NCBI GenBank assembly: GCA_963575745.1
Contig: CAUYUJ010016893.1
Span: forward strand, 696,342-758,841
Direction: 5' to 3'
DNA: 62,500 nt
Origin: Prorocentrum cordatum
Lineage: Eukaryota; Sar; Dinophyceae; Prorocentrales; Prorocentraceae
Shown: piece after piece, positions 1-10,434 of the stretch
Position numbering within the stretch: position 1 is the first letter of the stretch
Layout of the letters: each line of letters begins with the position of its first letter
Position numbers and translations under genes: made by a program
The notes under the pieces: model-generated
Told to the model about the DNA's origin: nothing
Databases searched by the model: none
Seen by the model: the letters and a program-made list of their open reading frames with translations, nothing else

Positions 1-200
1 ACCACCATCAGAAGCAGCAGCACCAGCAGCAGCATCATCAACATCAACATTGTCGTCGTCGTTGTCGTCGTGGTCGTCGTCACCATCCTCATCATCACCA
101 CAGCCATCCCCCTATCCACCGCCTCCTCCTTCAACTTCTTATTCTCCTCCTGCCTCCTTCGTCCTTCTCCCCGCCCCCTCGTCGTATCCCTCTCTCTTCT
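1..200. repeat. imperfect triplet tract (CAG, GTC, TCC)
   Basis: Interrupted CAG, CAT, GTC and TCC triplets run from the window edge. Reading frames here give only Ser- and Pro-rich low-complexity peptides, so no gene is called. Confidence 0.7.
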
Positions 201-1350
201 CCTGTCGGCGTGGGCCGCCAAGAGGAGGCGCAGCGGCGACCCACGCCACCACGCCCGCCCCGTCCATGCCCCCCACCTGGCTGGAGTGGGCACATCTGGT
301 ACGACATTGTTACGCAAGAGATCTGGGGGCACGTTAGGGGGTGAGTGACGCCATCCTGTCAGTGCCACCGAGTCCGATCACCTGGTAGACTTCGTTCGTA
401 TGGTTAGACCTGGCGACGGCAACCGAGCCGCGGGGCAGCGACATCGAATGTCCGCCACACCTCAGCCCACGAAGCAGAAGGCCAAATCTCCGTATCGCCT
501 CGGGCCGGGACTGCTACGGGGAGATGGAGTGTGAGCCTGGGCGCACTCGCCGTAGATCTTCGAGCAACCTCCTAAAGCGTCCGAGTGCGTCTGTGGGCCC
601 CCAAAGCCGCCGGAGGATAAGGGTAACTCCGTGGGGCACCCACTGGCAGGCCGTTCTCTTATTGGATGTGCCGCTTGTGCCAGGTTCTCCCCATGTGTCC
701 AAGAGGCCGAGGATTGGCCAAAAGCCCTCCATCGCGATTTTTGGTCAAGACGCGGGGATGCCAGGGTCCCGCAGACTTCCGCCGATAGCGAGATGCCGGC
801 CTCTTTGACGACGGACCGCTCTGCAAGAATCAGGGAGGGGAGGCAGGATGATCCCTCCGCCCGCCCCCTTGGACCGGATCGTACACCTTTCCGTAGATGG
901 AGCGGTTGTGGGGGAGGTAGTGATACAGCACGAATCGGCGGACCTGGCTAGGAATGCCCACTTTGTCTTCTATCCTCCTGGTCATCCTGCCCCTCGCCCT
1001 CCTCCTCCAACTTCTCGTCGTCCACCTCCACAGGCTTCTCACATTCGTTTACCTCCGCCATCTGTTCCAACTCACTGTCTATGGTCCTCGCCCCCCTCCC
1101 CCACACACCACGCCTCATCCGCCGAAACATCATCCCGCATCCTCCTTCCGACCGATTCCCTTTCTACCTCTCTTCGTTCCTCCACAAGTTTTCTCCGCCT
1201 CCTCCTCCGGCAACGACATCGAGGATCTCTGTAGACACGCTTGGGCCGAGCATATTCAGCAACATGCGAATTCACACTTAGTGTAATGTCAGTTGCCAGG
1301 GCTACGTACAGCTCTAGAGTCCGTTGAACGTGAAAACTAACGACTAGCTC
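201..1350. other. stretch without a recognisable gene
   Basis: Short overlapping open frames on both strands show no consistent protein-like composition. From about 960 to 1240 the plus strand is rich in C and T (CCTCCTCC-like). I see no RNA gene, mobile-element end or clear repeat. Confidence 0.5.
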
Positions 1351-1911
1351 ATGACCAGCGCGCGAAAAAGAGAAGCGGAAGAAACAGGATCGGGATCACA
1401 GGACGGGAGACCCAAAGCTCACAAAGCAAGCGGTAAGGGCGAGGATGGCCATGCGAACACCAAGTTGCTTAGGCAGCTGGAACCGAGGATCAGGATCTTG
1501 GAAGCCGGCACAAGCTTGACGGTTGATGGCCCAACAGACGCGAGCTTGGCCAACGATCTGAAGGCGACCTACAGAGAGCACCAGAGGACGGCCAAAGGAA
1601 ACGCGAATACGCACGGGCTCGGTCCTCCAGGGGTGCAAGGTATTGTCGCACTTCTGAACGGTTTCAGCGCCTGGCTCGAGAAGCATGGCCCAGCGCAGGA
1701 CTCAGTGAAGCACTTGAAGCAGGCACCAGATCGGCTGCTCATGATGCAGAGAAGTCACATGCCCACGGCCAGCACACGGAACAAGGAGTGTCGCGAATTC
1801 AACACGCAGAACCTGGCGATCTCAATGATCGCGGTCAAGGTGCTCGGCTCTATGCTGCTTCCCGACTACCGCGGGGAGAAGTCGCTCCTGGAGGACAAAG
1901 AGGTCTCGTGA
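1351..1911 (+). CDS. hypothetical protein, 186 codons, possibly a gene or element fragment
   Basis: Open from an ATG at 1351 to a TGA at 1909-1911. Unlike most frames here, its composition looks like a real soluble protein. It has a charged, Lys/Arg-rich N-terminus (about residues 1-40), then a helical stretch with LLRQLEPRIRILEAGTSL around residues 40-58, a HGLGPPGVQGIVALLNG segment near the middle, and an amphipathic helix AISMIAVKVLGSMLLPDY near the end. There is no signal peptide or membrane span. I do not recognise the family. It lies just beyond the 3' end of the minus-strand LINE but reads the opposite way, so it is probably separate. It could be one exon of a longer gene, or the coding part of another old element. 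The start codon is simply the first ATG of the open frame. Confidence 0.45.
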   Translation: MTSARKREAEETGSGSQDGRPKAHKASGKGEDGHANTKLLRQLEPRIRILEAGTSLTVDGPTDASLANDLKATYREHQRTAKGNANTHGLGPPGVQGIVALLNGFSAWLEKHGPAQDSVKHLKQAPDRLLMMQRSHMPTASTRNKECREFNTQNLAISMIAVKVLGSMLLPDYRGEKSLLEDKEVS

Positions 1912-2028
1912 AACACCATCGGGAGCAGGGAGGCAGAAGGCGCAAGGGGGTGCAAGGGTGCCGGCGTGCGCCGAAGCGCGCCCTGCGCGGGCTGCCAGCG
2001 CGCTGCATTTTCCCACAGCTAATTCTCA

Positions 2029-2106
2029 CAAGCTTCTCGAAATCACTTCTCACAAGCTTCTCACAACCACTTGTCACATCCACCCCTCGCAAAAACATTC
2101 TCACAT
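2029..2106 (-). repeat. short direct repeats at the LINE 3' end
   Basis: TCTCACAAGCTTCTC-like units occur about three times with slight changes. They lie just past the last recognisable protein motif of the minus-strand LINE, where non-LTR elements often end in short tandem repeats instead of poly(A). That they are its tail is inference. Confidence 0.5.
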
Positions 2107-2109
2107 GTT

Positions 2110-4125
2110 GACATCGTCTAACCAACGTTTCAAGGGTCGGCCTGGCGCCCAGATCCGCCCGGCGCCCAGTCGAGCACGGCCCTCGACCACCTACCGTCGG
2201 CGCTGCCGATGGTCTTGCGCAAGAGGGTGTCCTTACGGGACTTGTGACACTGCACCAATGTGCGCAGACCTGCTGTCTCATACTCGGCCGCAGCTTTATG
2301 GGTTGCACGAGAGATCCAACCAACGGATGACTCCTCCACCTCTCCCGAATCAATTGCCCTCGTAGGTGGCGTCGCAAGAACTTCCCGAAGCATGTTTCTC
2401 AGTGCTGTCTGAAGTTGTGCTTCCCTCGACGCCGTCAAGGTCCAGATGCCACTCCCATGCAACACAGCTGACGACACCACGGCATCGAACAATCGCAGTC
2501 TGGATCGCAAAAGATAATGTTTATTGCGGAGCACAGCCTTGAAAATGCCTAAAGCCGCCAAGCCCTTCGAAACTCGGTGCTGTAATTCAACGTCGTGAAA
2601 ACCATCGACACACAAATTCCGCCCGAGATGAGAAACACTTCCGTCCACTGGGAGAACCCCGTTCTTCTCTGGTCCAACTTGCAAATGAGATTGCGCGCGG
2701 ACGCCTCTCCGGCTGACAACGTGAGAGACGACTTTGGTGTTCCTTTTTCCCTGCGCGAATTTCAGCCCAGCCTCAGCGGCGCGACTTGCCAAGTCTCCCA
2801 GCATGTGCCTGGTGTGCGCCCTCGTGCCCCCAACCAACAGAATGTCGTCCTCGAAACGAAGAGTCATGAGACGCCTGCCTCCAACGTCGACGCCGTGCCC
2901 TTTTTGTTCTCCCATTTCCGCTTGAGATCTCTCATTATAGATTCCAGCACTGCATTGAAAAACGTGGGGCTCATCGGATCCCCCTGCTTGGTCCCCCGCT
3001 CCAAACTGAACGTGCGGCTCGCGCAGTCTGACAGGATCTGTCCTGTCTGCCCCCTTTGTGCAGTGCACTCAACACCCGGATGTAGGACTCTGGCACTCCT
3101 TGCTCTTTCAGGGATGTCCATATCGACGCGTGGCTGACTAAATCAGACGAATTCTCGAAGTCTACGGCAGCGAGCCAAAGGTCCACGCTGTGCTCGTGCA
3201 TCTTTTCTCGCAGCAAAACTAACGTCAGCAAGTGGTCGTCGCAACTGTACCCTTTGCGGAGCCCAGCTTGGTCAACTGATTGCTGCTCTGCAAAGTGCGC
3301 CAACTATCTCCCGTGCAGAACCATTCAAGACAATTTATACAACATAGGCAATATCGATGTAGCTCGATAGTTGCACGGTAGTTTTGGGTCTCCTGTTTTG
3401 ATGAAAAATACTTTGATGCACGTGTGCCGCTACATCTGCGGAGGCTCTTCCCCGCCCGACAATATGCTCGTGAACACCTGCGATATCACCTCCGACAAGT
3501 AATCGCTGCCCGCTTTCAACATCTCCACGGCAATGCCAGCTGAGTCTGGAGCTCTTCCTCTTCTCAATTTCTTCACGTGGGCTTTGACTTCATCTGTAGT
3601 GAGCGCAGGTATACGCGACTGCTCCGCTGTAGCTGATGACGTGTCCTCTTCGAGCCCGCGGCATTGCTTGCCGGAATACGACTCCTCATATATAGGAAGT
3701 AGCGAAACATCTACGATGCCTTGTCTGCCTGAGACCTCTTCCCCGTCATTGTTTTTCATGCACGTCAACCGCGAATTCTTGAAATTATTATCGACGTCGC
3801 GTATTCCCCCAACGCCCGAACAGTCCCTCAGGATGCAATCGATGCGATCTTGCTTACGTTGCCTCTCCCATGCTCGCAACTCGTTTTGCAAAGTCGTGCT
3901 GATGCTTGCCAGTGACCGGTGACCGTCGCCACTCTGTCTGGCTGCTTTGCGCTCCGACAGCAACTGCCGAATCCGAGGAATCAGTTCCGTCCGTTTGCTC
4001 TTCTGTATCGAACCGCTCGCCTTGCACTTCGCTGTAGCTGATAACATTGCGGATTCGATGCGGCCACAAACCTCTGCTGCATGGAGACCGTCGCCGGGCT
4101 GTTCTGTCACGCGCGTCTCAAGCAA
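2110..4125 (-). pseudogene. LINE reverse transcriptase, frameshifted
   Basis: Fragments in different frames follow the canonical order of reverse transcriptase blocks. LRRGRAPDSAGIAVEMLK lies near 3530. GDPKLPCNYRATSI follows near 3390, with stops on both sides. GLRKGYSCDDHLLTL is near 3255. Motif A is AAVDFENSSDLV near 3160, with both aspartates kept. Motif B is RGTKQGDPMSPTFFNAVLE near 2985. Motif C is RFEDDILL near 2855, so the usual Tyr-Ala of YADD is Phe-Glu. The thumb-like region continues to LHGSGIWTLTASREAQLQ near 2445. The frame changes between motifs A and B, and between B and C, and a further shift precedes GRPLKRWLDDV. The product would copy element RNA at the nicked target; this copy cannot. 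Confidence 0.88.
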
Positions 4126-5528
4126 TTCCCCCGTCTAAATAAATGGCATCGAAACCTGGCTGGTCAACACAACGGGTTTTGCACTTCCGTTTGGCACGTG
4201 GCCCCTGGCCGTCTACGCACCTGGGCAGATTCAGATTTAATTGCGCTGCTCTGTGGTCCACCCCTACCCCCAATATCTGGCACAGCTGATGAATCCTCCG
4301 TGAAAGTAGCCGTCCTTGCGTCCGTGGAGAAGAAGTCAATCTCCCGACGCCCTGCTCCATCAAAGGGGGCCCCATTCCCGCAAGCAGGTGGTGGAAAAAT
4401 GCGTACTTGCAATGGCCAGCGTCTCCTCGGCGACCCAAGCGGCAAGGTCTTGGCCTCTTGGATTTCGATGCCCATACAGTCGGGGCGTTGACCTAAGGAA
4501 CCCCAAATAAGGAACGAGGCCCCTTTTTATCCATAAGTTAAACTTTGACTTCCGATCAAAAACATAAGGAAAACCTGAGGCAAACTGAGAAACACATAAG
4601 GAACGCGGAAACCCTCCCCAACGAAAAGGGTTCCTTCTTCAGGGCCCCGACTGTAACCGTGTTCTCCAATGCACGCGTTGCCACCGAAATCCCCAGTGGC
4701 CCCGACAGAAGCGTTTAAATCACCACTGGCAGCAAAACCCATGCTTCTTAACATCGCTGATTTCTTCGCTGACGACATCTCTCTGTACAAGGCCTCAACA
4801 TCCTCATCCGGCAACCAGGCGCGTGGCATGTATACTGACAGCACCCTGAGCGGACAGGCGTAAACCTTGATGCCGACCCAGTACAATCTATCCGACCGAG
4901 CTGTAAATGATAATATGTTGCTCTTCCAACGCCGGTGCACGATAATAGCAACGCCTTTTGAATGCTTGCACCCGCCACTTCCCATGAACACATGGCCATG
5001 CTCTGTTTCAAACTGCTCCTCAACATCACCCCTCCACGTCTCATTCAACAATATCAGATCCCATTCCCTTACACGTGACAACTCAACAATTAACTCCTGC
5101 AGTCTTGCCTCCGTTCTCACAGATTGCACGTTCTTGCGCAGCACTGTAAATGACGCCGTTTTGTCGCAACTTTCACTCCTGAGCTCGCACTGATGGCATT
5201 TATTTCCGTCATTGCTTGATTGTGGTTGATGCCGTAATGCGTCACGGCAGAAGGCAAAGGACAACGCCGCGGTGTGTGTCCTCCGATTCCCGCCAGAGTT
5301 CGAGGTACAGTAGGGGCCCGACCACAAGAAACCTTCCATGAGAAACCCAACCCTGCGACCCCAGGGCGTCAACTGTCTTTTGGTGATGTCACTCGTCCCA
5401 TCGTCAAACCATCGAAACCCAAGACACCCAGGGCACCCTGGAGGCAAGCAGGGTGTTTCTTGGCATGGGCCTCCACTGTAAGAGCAGCGGCGGGGAGGGT
5501 AGCAACCGTTGAGAACAGTATGCGTCAT
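4118..5528 (-). pseudogene. LINE endonuclease domain, split by a MITE
   Basis: The 5' part (5528-4654) carries the endonuclease/exonuclease/phosphatase fold signatures in order: LRKNVQSVR (the first Asn), DLILLNETW (the metal-binding Glu), a VAIIVHRRW strand, SVYMPRAW, and GDLNASVG in place of the usual GDFNA. The C-terminal motif GVGVDHRAAQLNLNLP is in another frame near 4240; its VDH stands for the common SDH. Between them, after GEHGY, a 177-bp MITE is inserted. The last 42 residues of the upstream frame (from SRGPEEGTLF onward) are translated from that MITE. The roughly 120 residues before the endonuclease are unrecognised and contain several Cys. The active enzyme would nick target DNA to prime reverse transcription. 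Confidence 0.87.
4477..4653. mobile_element. Tc1/mariner-type MITE, copy 1
   Basis: 177 bp with perfect 10-bp terminal inverted repeats, CAGTCGGGGC at 4477 and GCCCCGACTG ending at 4653, flanked by TA on both sides (4475-4476 and 4654-4655). CAGT ends plus a TA target duplication are the hallmark of Tc1/mariner-derived elements. It carries no coding capacity. It sits inside the endonuclease of the LINE, so it is younger than that element. A second copy is at 12307-12485. Confidence 0.88.
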
Positions 5529-5530
5529 CT

Positions 5531-5937
5531 CTTCCTGACCGCAGGGTTTACCAACAAGCCTGGGAGGGCCCCTGAAGGCAAGCCAGTTCGTTGGGCAAGC
5601 GATAAACGGTTTGTGCCGTGACCGTGGGACGGGGAGTCGGGTCCAGGCGTGCCAGTAAGAGGCGGGAGTGGCCTCTGCGCCCCCGCATCCTATGGGTTGC
5701 CCAACTCCCCTTCCCTCCCCCCCATCCCAAGGCCCGCCCCGCGTGGGGCGAGCCAGCGAGGCGCTGGCCGCCGAACCCCCACCTCCGAGACCCCATCAGC
5801 GTCTGCAAACTGCTTCGGGCCTCTGGGGTGTGAGCACTCCAAGTGGCAGAGATCTGACGACAAGAGTCGAGGCCCAGAGCATGCCATCAGCGATTTGGCA
5901 TGTGGAGCTCGAATGGGCCTCGACTGCTGCTTCGCTT
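5531..5937. other. stretch without a recognisable gene
   Basis: Open frames on both strands are short and dominated by Pro, Arg and Gly. No motif, repeat or element end is visible. Confidence 0.4.
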
Positions 5938-6400
5938 CCTCCTCCTCCTCCTCCTCTTCCTCCTCCTCCTCCTCCTCCCTCTCCCTCTCCTGTTTCTCCT
6001 CTCCCTCCTCCTCCTCCTCCTCCTCCTCCCTCAGCTTCCTCCTCTCTCATCGTCCTCCTAGCACTCCCTCCCCCTCCTCACCCTCCGCCGCATCCGCCGC
6101 CTCCGCCTCCATCTCTCCCTCCTCCTCCTCCTCCTCCTCCTCCTCCTCCTCCTCCTCCTCCTCCTCCTCCTCCTCCTCCTCCCCAAACTGATATGTCTCG
6201 CCCTGCTCCGCCTCCTCATCCTTCCCATCCGCCTCCCCTTCCTCCCCCTGATCGAACTGAGCATCATCCAGCTGCCGCGGCTGCTCCTCCTCCTCCTCCT
6301 GATCCTCCTCCACCCCTTCGTCCTCTTCCTCCTCCTCCTACCCCTCCTCCTCCTCCTCCTCCTCCTCCTGTTCCTTCTTCTCACTCTCGCCCTCTCAAGC
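5938..6400 (+). repeat. (TCC)n-rich tract
   Basis: Long runs of TCC/CCT, purest at 6118-6182, with interruptions. Polypyrimidine on the plus strand. The Pro-, Ser- or Glu-rich frames across it are products of the repeat. Confidence 0.9.
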
Positions 6401-7527
6401 CACCCAAGCCCAAGTAGTTTGCAGAGGTCGACCCTTGTGCCTGCACGAGGCGCTTGAGGCACACAGAGCAGTCCCCCCCCTATCTCCGTCCTAGGGGGCG
6501 CCAGCCACCTGTGATCAAAGCAGGAGTTCGATCGCCATGCCAGGGTTCTTCGACGGGGTCATCCGTCTGCGAAGTCGTTGTTAGGGCGAGAGGTGCCAGT
6601 GGAATGACAGTACCAGCGCAAGTGGCCAGCGCAAGGTCAACGTGTTCACGCCCAAGGGGTCGTGTTTCGTTCGGGCCTGGGGTAAGGGGGGTCTCTCAGG
6701 ATGATAGGTTCCATCGGCGTGTTGCGGGTGTTGCCGCTGCCGCTGTCAACGCACCTTGCTCAGCGCCCACATCGGTCGCTGTCAACCTCATCAAAGCCAT
6801 GAAGGACATGAACGATCCCAAGCACCATAACATGCTCAAGGGGGGGGGGCGACGCATTCCAGAAGCAGTCCAAGTCATGCGTTGGGTCTCCCAGTGCCGC
6901 GACTAGCTATCAGAAGGTGGACAGTCACTGGAGGAACTCAACCACTCGCATGAGCAGGCGGTGGCCAACGTCCGCAGGCTCCAGCTAGCCTTGGACACGG
7001 CGACGGCCAAGGAGAAGACGCCAGCGGAATCATTAGCCTCAGCCACTCTGGCCAAGGCGAGGAATGCAGAGGCGCGGGTCAGAGCAGAAGGAAATGGGAC
7101 ACAAGGTGCTTCGCCCGCATCGGACGAGGTATTCTCGATCACCTGGGACTCCAACATCTTCGGCAACATCCTTAAATGGGAAAACAAGGAGGCGGAAGAG
7201 AAGGAACTTCGCGAGGTCCACGCCGAACTTCTCAAGACCAAAGAGTCCAGTCCCCAAAACGCGGCGGACAAGACTTGGATGGACAAAGCCGCGAGGGTCG
7301 AGCAGGACATCGACTCGCGGCCCGCCGCCAAGGAGAGGCGCGTCGACGAGGAGAGCGGAGCTGAAGCGGCTGCCGCGGGGGCTTCGGGAGCCGCCCGCGG
7401 TGCTGGCTCCAAGGAGGGCAGCGCGCCCCAGACGGCGGCATCGTCGGGGCCCGGGCACCGACAGCAACGGCGGCGGATGCGCAGGCAGTCCAAGATGAGG
7501 TGGCCAGGACCTCGGCGGACAAGTTTG

Positions 7528-7688
7528 AAGGGGCCCCAGGACACACAAATAAATACACACAAATAAAAACATTCCCCATATTTTCCCATATTTTCTGGGT
7601 TTTTGTCTTCCCCCCTACTTTCCATATTTTCCCATATTTTCTGGGGAATCGACGATTAATTGTGTCTGTGTGTTTTTTCCCCTCCTGA
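7528..7688 (+). mobile_element. 162-bp intron-like short insert, copy 1
   Basis: Starts AAGGGGCCCCAGGACACAC and ends TGTGTTTTTTCCCCTCCTGA-like, so its ends are imperfect inverted repeats (AGGGG plus ACACAC). The interior is AT-rich (CCCATATTTTCCCATATTTT). It is flanked by AAGTTTG at 7521-7527 and 7689-7695, a 7-bp target duplication. Removing the insert and one AAGTTTG joins GAC AAG TTT to GCA GCG GCG GAG AAG in frame. Whether it is spliced as an intron cannot be seen here. Related copies lie at 8075, 32201 and 61678. Confidence 0.85.
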
Positions 7689-8074
7689 AAGTTTGCAGCG
7701 GCGGAGAAGGCTGAGCGACGGCAGGAGGCCCCGGACGGCAAGGGCGCGGGCAAGGGCCCAGCAGCTGCGCCGACATCGGGCCCTACAACGGCAGCGGGCA
7801 CAGCCTCGTTGCCCACGTCTTGGAGGCCAGTGCCTGGCGCCGAGCTCGGTGATCAGCGTCGCCATCGGGAGCCGCGCGTCGAGGCGCCAGGTTGGTGTTC
7901 AGTAGGTTCGGATGACGCGACTGGTTGCTCCGTCGCCTGTGTATGTTGCGCGAGCGCCAGGCTCACGGGTGAGCGTGCATGGTCGCGCCCGCTCCATCTT
8001 TCCGCCTCGCATCAGTACGGGGGAGCTGTTGAGACGCGTGCTCCTCAGAGCCGATTGCGCACACGGCATGTTTG

Positions 8075-8239
8075 AAGGGGCCCCAGGACAAACAAATAAA
8101 TACACACAAATACAAATATTCCCCATATTTTCCAATATCTTCTGAATTCCTGTCTTCCCCCCCCCACTTCCCATATTTTCCCATCTTTTCCTGGGGATCG
8201 ACGACTCATTTTTGTCTGTGTGTGTTTTTCCCCTCCTGG
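8075..8239 (+). mobile_element. 162-bp intron-like short insert, copy 2
   Basis: Same ends and AT-rich interior as copy 1 (AAGGGGCCCCAGGACAAAC to CCCCTCCTGG). The flanks are ATGTTTG at 8068-8074 and ATGTTGA at 8240-8246, a slightly altered target duplication. It lies about 390 bp downstream of copy 1 in the same coding-like region and the same orientation. Confidence 0.83.
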
Positions 8240-8343
8240 ATGTTGAGGCAAAGGTGGAAGAGGCCACGACCGGTTGCCAGTGCTGCCCGTCCCTCGGGCA
8301 AGCGAGGCGTGGCCGCGGAGTTCGGAGGCGGAGAGCGGCTTCG

Positions 8344-8508
8344 AAGGATTGCAAAAAAAAAAACCCTTCGGTTTTTTTGCACGAAGGATTGCAAAAAAAC
8401 CCTCGGGTTTTTTTTGCAATCCTTCGGTTTTTTTTGCAATCCTTCGGGTTTTTTTTGCAATCCTTCGGTTTTTTTTGCAATTCTTCGGGGTTTTTTTGCA
8501 ATCCTTCG
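8344..8508. repeat. 20-mer hairpin array, GCAATCCTTCGG(T)n
   Basis: About eight units of TCCTTCGGTTTTTTTTGCAA. The first two contain the complementary order AAGGATTGCAAAAAAACC, so the array can fold: AAGGATTGCAAAAAAACC pairs with GGGTTTTTTTTGCAATCCTT across a CTC loop. It interrupts the LINE-like coding region between GGGERL and the endonuclease core. Confidence 0.85.
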
Positions 8509-9105
8509 CGGCGCGTCACCTTCAGGTGGAGACGCCTGCGGAGGCCGAACTTGCAGGAGTCCTCAAGGCCACCGAGTGCGACGCGCTGGGCGGTTTCGCG
8601 GTGACGGTATTGCACATGGGCGGGTTCTCTGTGGCGCTCGTCATTTTCTACGGCCTTACTTCCATTGGAGTGGGTGGGAGGAACATCAGTAGGCTCCACA
8701 AACTGGGGGGCCTCTTGAACTCGCTCCAACAGCTCTGGGCTTGCCTGGGCAACTGGAAGATGGAAACAGATAAGCTGCTCAAGCCTGGTTGTCCGTCAGG
8801 TTGCTGGTCGAGTCCTTCTACCACCGATGGAGTGCACGCAGGATGCCGGCGAGAAGGGGGGAACGCTGGCCTACGCGTGGATGTCTGAAGCAACGCTGCC
8901 GTACATCGTCAAGCTACAGCCGTGCCAGACGTCCCGTGGAGTCCGCGCATCTAGGGGGAAAACAAACCTACCTCGCGTTTGACCACCCTCGCTTCCAAGA
9001 AATACCAAGCGATGCCAAATTGCAGCCCGTACTGGTCAGGTCGCTTGACGAGGAGGCGCGTGGCATGACTTGGTTTTTCCTGGAAGCGAAAGCGGGGTAG
9101 GCAAT

Positions 9106-9890
9106 TCACGCTCTGAGCATCGGCCTCTCCCTCGCCATCAGGCCATCAGGGGCTCTGGCGCGCAGCTTCCGACCAAGCGACTCGAGTGCACGAGTGGTCG
9201 CCCGCGGGCGCCTCGGCCTTGGCGTCAGGCGACGCCGGGGCTGAGGTCGCCAAGGCCAAGTAAGGATAGACCTTTTTCCAGAGCGTCGGTTACAGCAAGA
9301 CGAGCTGAGCAATACTGCAACTTATCTGGGGGCCATGCCGAGTCCCACACTGAGCCTGACCTTTTTGGTTCAGCCTGACCTTTCTGGTTCAGCAGTAAGG
9401 TGAGATTAGCAGTCATCGTCTTGAGCTTAGCGTTGCTCAGAGCCAGAGCATCAGACAAGTTGTCCCGGCTTCAGACTCGAATTCGGACTCTGTGAGGAAT
9501 CCCTCCCCAGCCACAGGTAGTGAATCGAGCCAGGTTGAGCCTCATCCCTCGGAGATTCCTACAGATAAGGTCGAGCCTATTGTCTTCATTCCCGGAGATT
9601 TGCGGAGACAACATATATAGTCCCAAGTCGATTCCTGGCGCGCGAGAAATTCAAGCCCCCCGCGGCCCTGGGGACCATTTCTGGGGATCTGCCATCTCGC
9701 GCGCCGGGCGCGCCGGGGGCGAGTCCCAGTCCGGGGCTCTGGCTCGAAACGTCGTCGCAGAAGTCGACCCGGGCGTGTCCCAATCATCTGGGGCTCCCGC
9801 TCGAGACATCCTCGCAAAGTCACCAGGTCGCCCCCAAAGGGAGGCCCCCGAAGACGATGACGAGGATGAGCAGGCAGGAAGACGGAGGAG
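9106..9890. other. stretch without a recognisable gene
   Basis: A short direct repeat, two copies of TGACCTTT(T/C)TGGTTCAGC, lies at 9357-9393. Otherwise only short open frames are seen. The last 60 bp grade into the GAT tract. Confidence 0.4.
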
Positions 9891-9895
9891 GACGA

Positions 9896-9956
9896 GATGG
9901 CGGAGGTGGATGCTGATAACGGTGATGATGATGATGCTGATGATGATGATGATGAT

Positions 9957-9999
<43 letters not shown>

Positions 10000-10140
10000 G
10001 TAATGATGAGGAGGAGGAGGAAAAGGATGAGGTTGGGGGGTTTGGAGGAGGTGTTGATGCTGATTCTGATTATGAGACTGATAATGATGATAATGATGAG
10101 GATGATGATGATGAGGATGATGCTGATGCTGATGATGATA

Positions 10141-10201
<61 letters not shown>

Positions 10202-10300
10202 GTATAATGGTGATGGTGGTGATGATGACGATGATGCTATTGATGATGATAATGATGGTGATGCTGATTAGGATGATGCTGTTGATGTTGATGTTGATGT

Positions 10301-10362
<62 letters not shown>

Positions 10363-10434
10363 ACGATTATGATGATGATGAGGAGGATGAGGATGAGGAT
10401 GAGGATGAGGAGGATGAGGAGGACGCTGAGAAGT
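9896..10434 (+). repeat. (GAT)n/(GATGCT) triplet tract, ~540 bp
   Basis: Near-continuous GAT with GCT, GGT, TAT and GAG interruptions. The purest blocks are 10137-10200 and 10300-10360. Poly-Asp and poly-Met frames follow from the repeat. An acidic Asp-rich protein cannot be excluded, but there is no non-repeat domain to support one. Confidence 0.9.

Larger units (their letters stand above)
2029..5530 (-). mobile_element. decayed non-LTR retrotransposon (LINE) with endonuclease and reverse transcriptase
   Basis: On the minus strand, an apurinic-type endonuclease (5528 down to about 4118) is followed by a reverse transcriptase (about 4125 to 2110), the usual order in one-polyprotein LINEs of the CR1/RTE/Jockey kind. 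I cannot place the clade by eye. The element ends with GRPLKRWLDDV near 2145, like the GRPxxRWxDD signature seen at the C-terminus of many LINE polyproteins. Several frameshifts and stops, a substituted catalytic motif and a MITE insertion in the endonuclease show that it is dead. The 5' boundary is not defined; 5530 is only where the first long frame begins. Confidence 0.85.
6454..9105 (+). pseudogene. degenerate LINE-like element with coiled-coil N-terminus and endonuclease remnant
   Basis: A plus-strand frame runs from about 6454 past a single in-frame TAG at 6904 to about 7450. It encodes helical, Ala/Glu/Lys-rich sequence (for example ANVRRLQLALDTATAKEKTP). A frameshift near 7455 leads to AVQDEVARTSADKF, which continues beyond the 7528-7688 insert as AAAEKAERRQEAPDGKGAGK. 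Downstream of the 20-mer hairpin array, frame 8520-8890 reads GGFAVTVLHMGGFSVALVIFYG and later LWACLGNWKMETDKLL. This is reminiscent of the LINE endonuclease core, with GNWK where GDWN would be expected. Positions 8955-9105 recur at 32905-33055. Two 162-bp inserts and one hairpin array interrupt it. The assignment rests on weak motif similarity, so family and limits are uncertain. Confidence 0.5.

Noticed and set aside
6520-6545. tRNA-like B box (GAGTTCGATCGCC)
   Set aside because: No A box or cloverleaf could be drawn around it.
8344-8508. CRISPR-like array (20-mers at regular spacing)
   Set aside because: Units are contiguous without unique spacers, and the DNA is eukaryotic.
9896-10434. 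Acidic poly-Asp protein or Met-rich protein
   Set aside because: Pure GAT-repeat translation with no flanking coding sequence.
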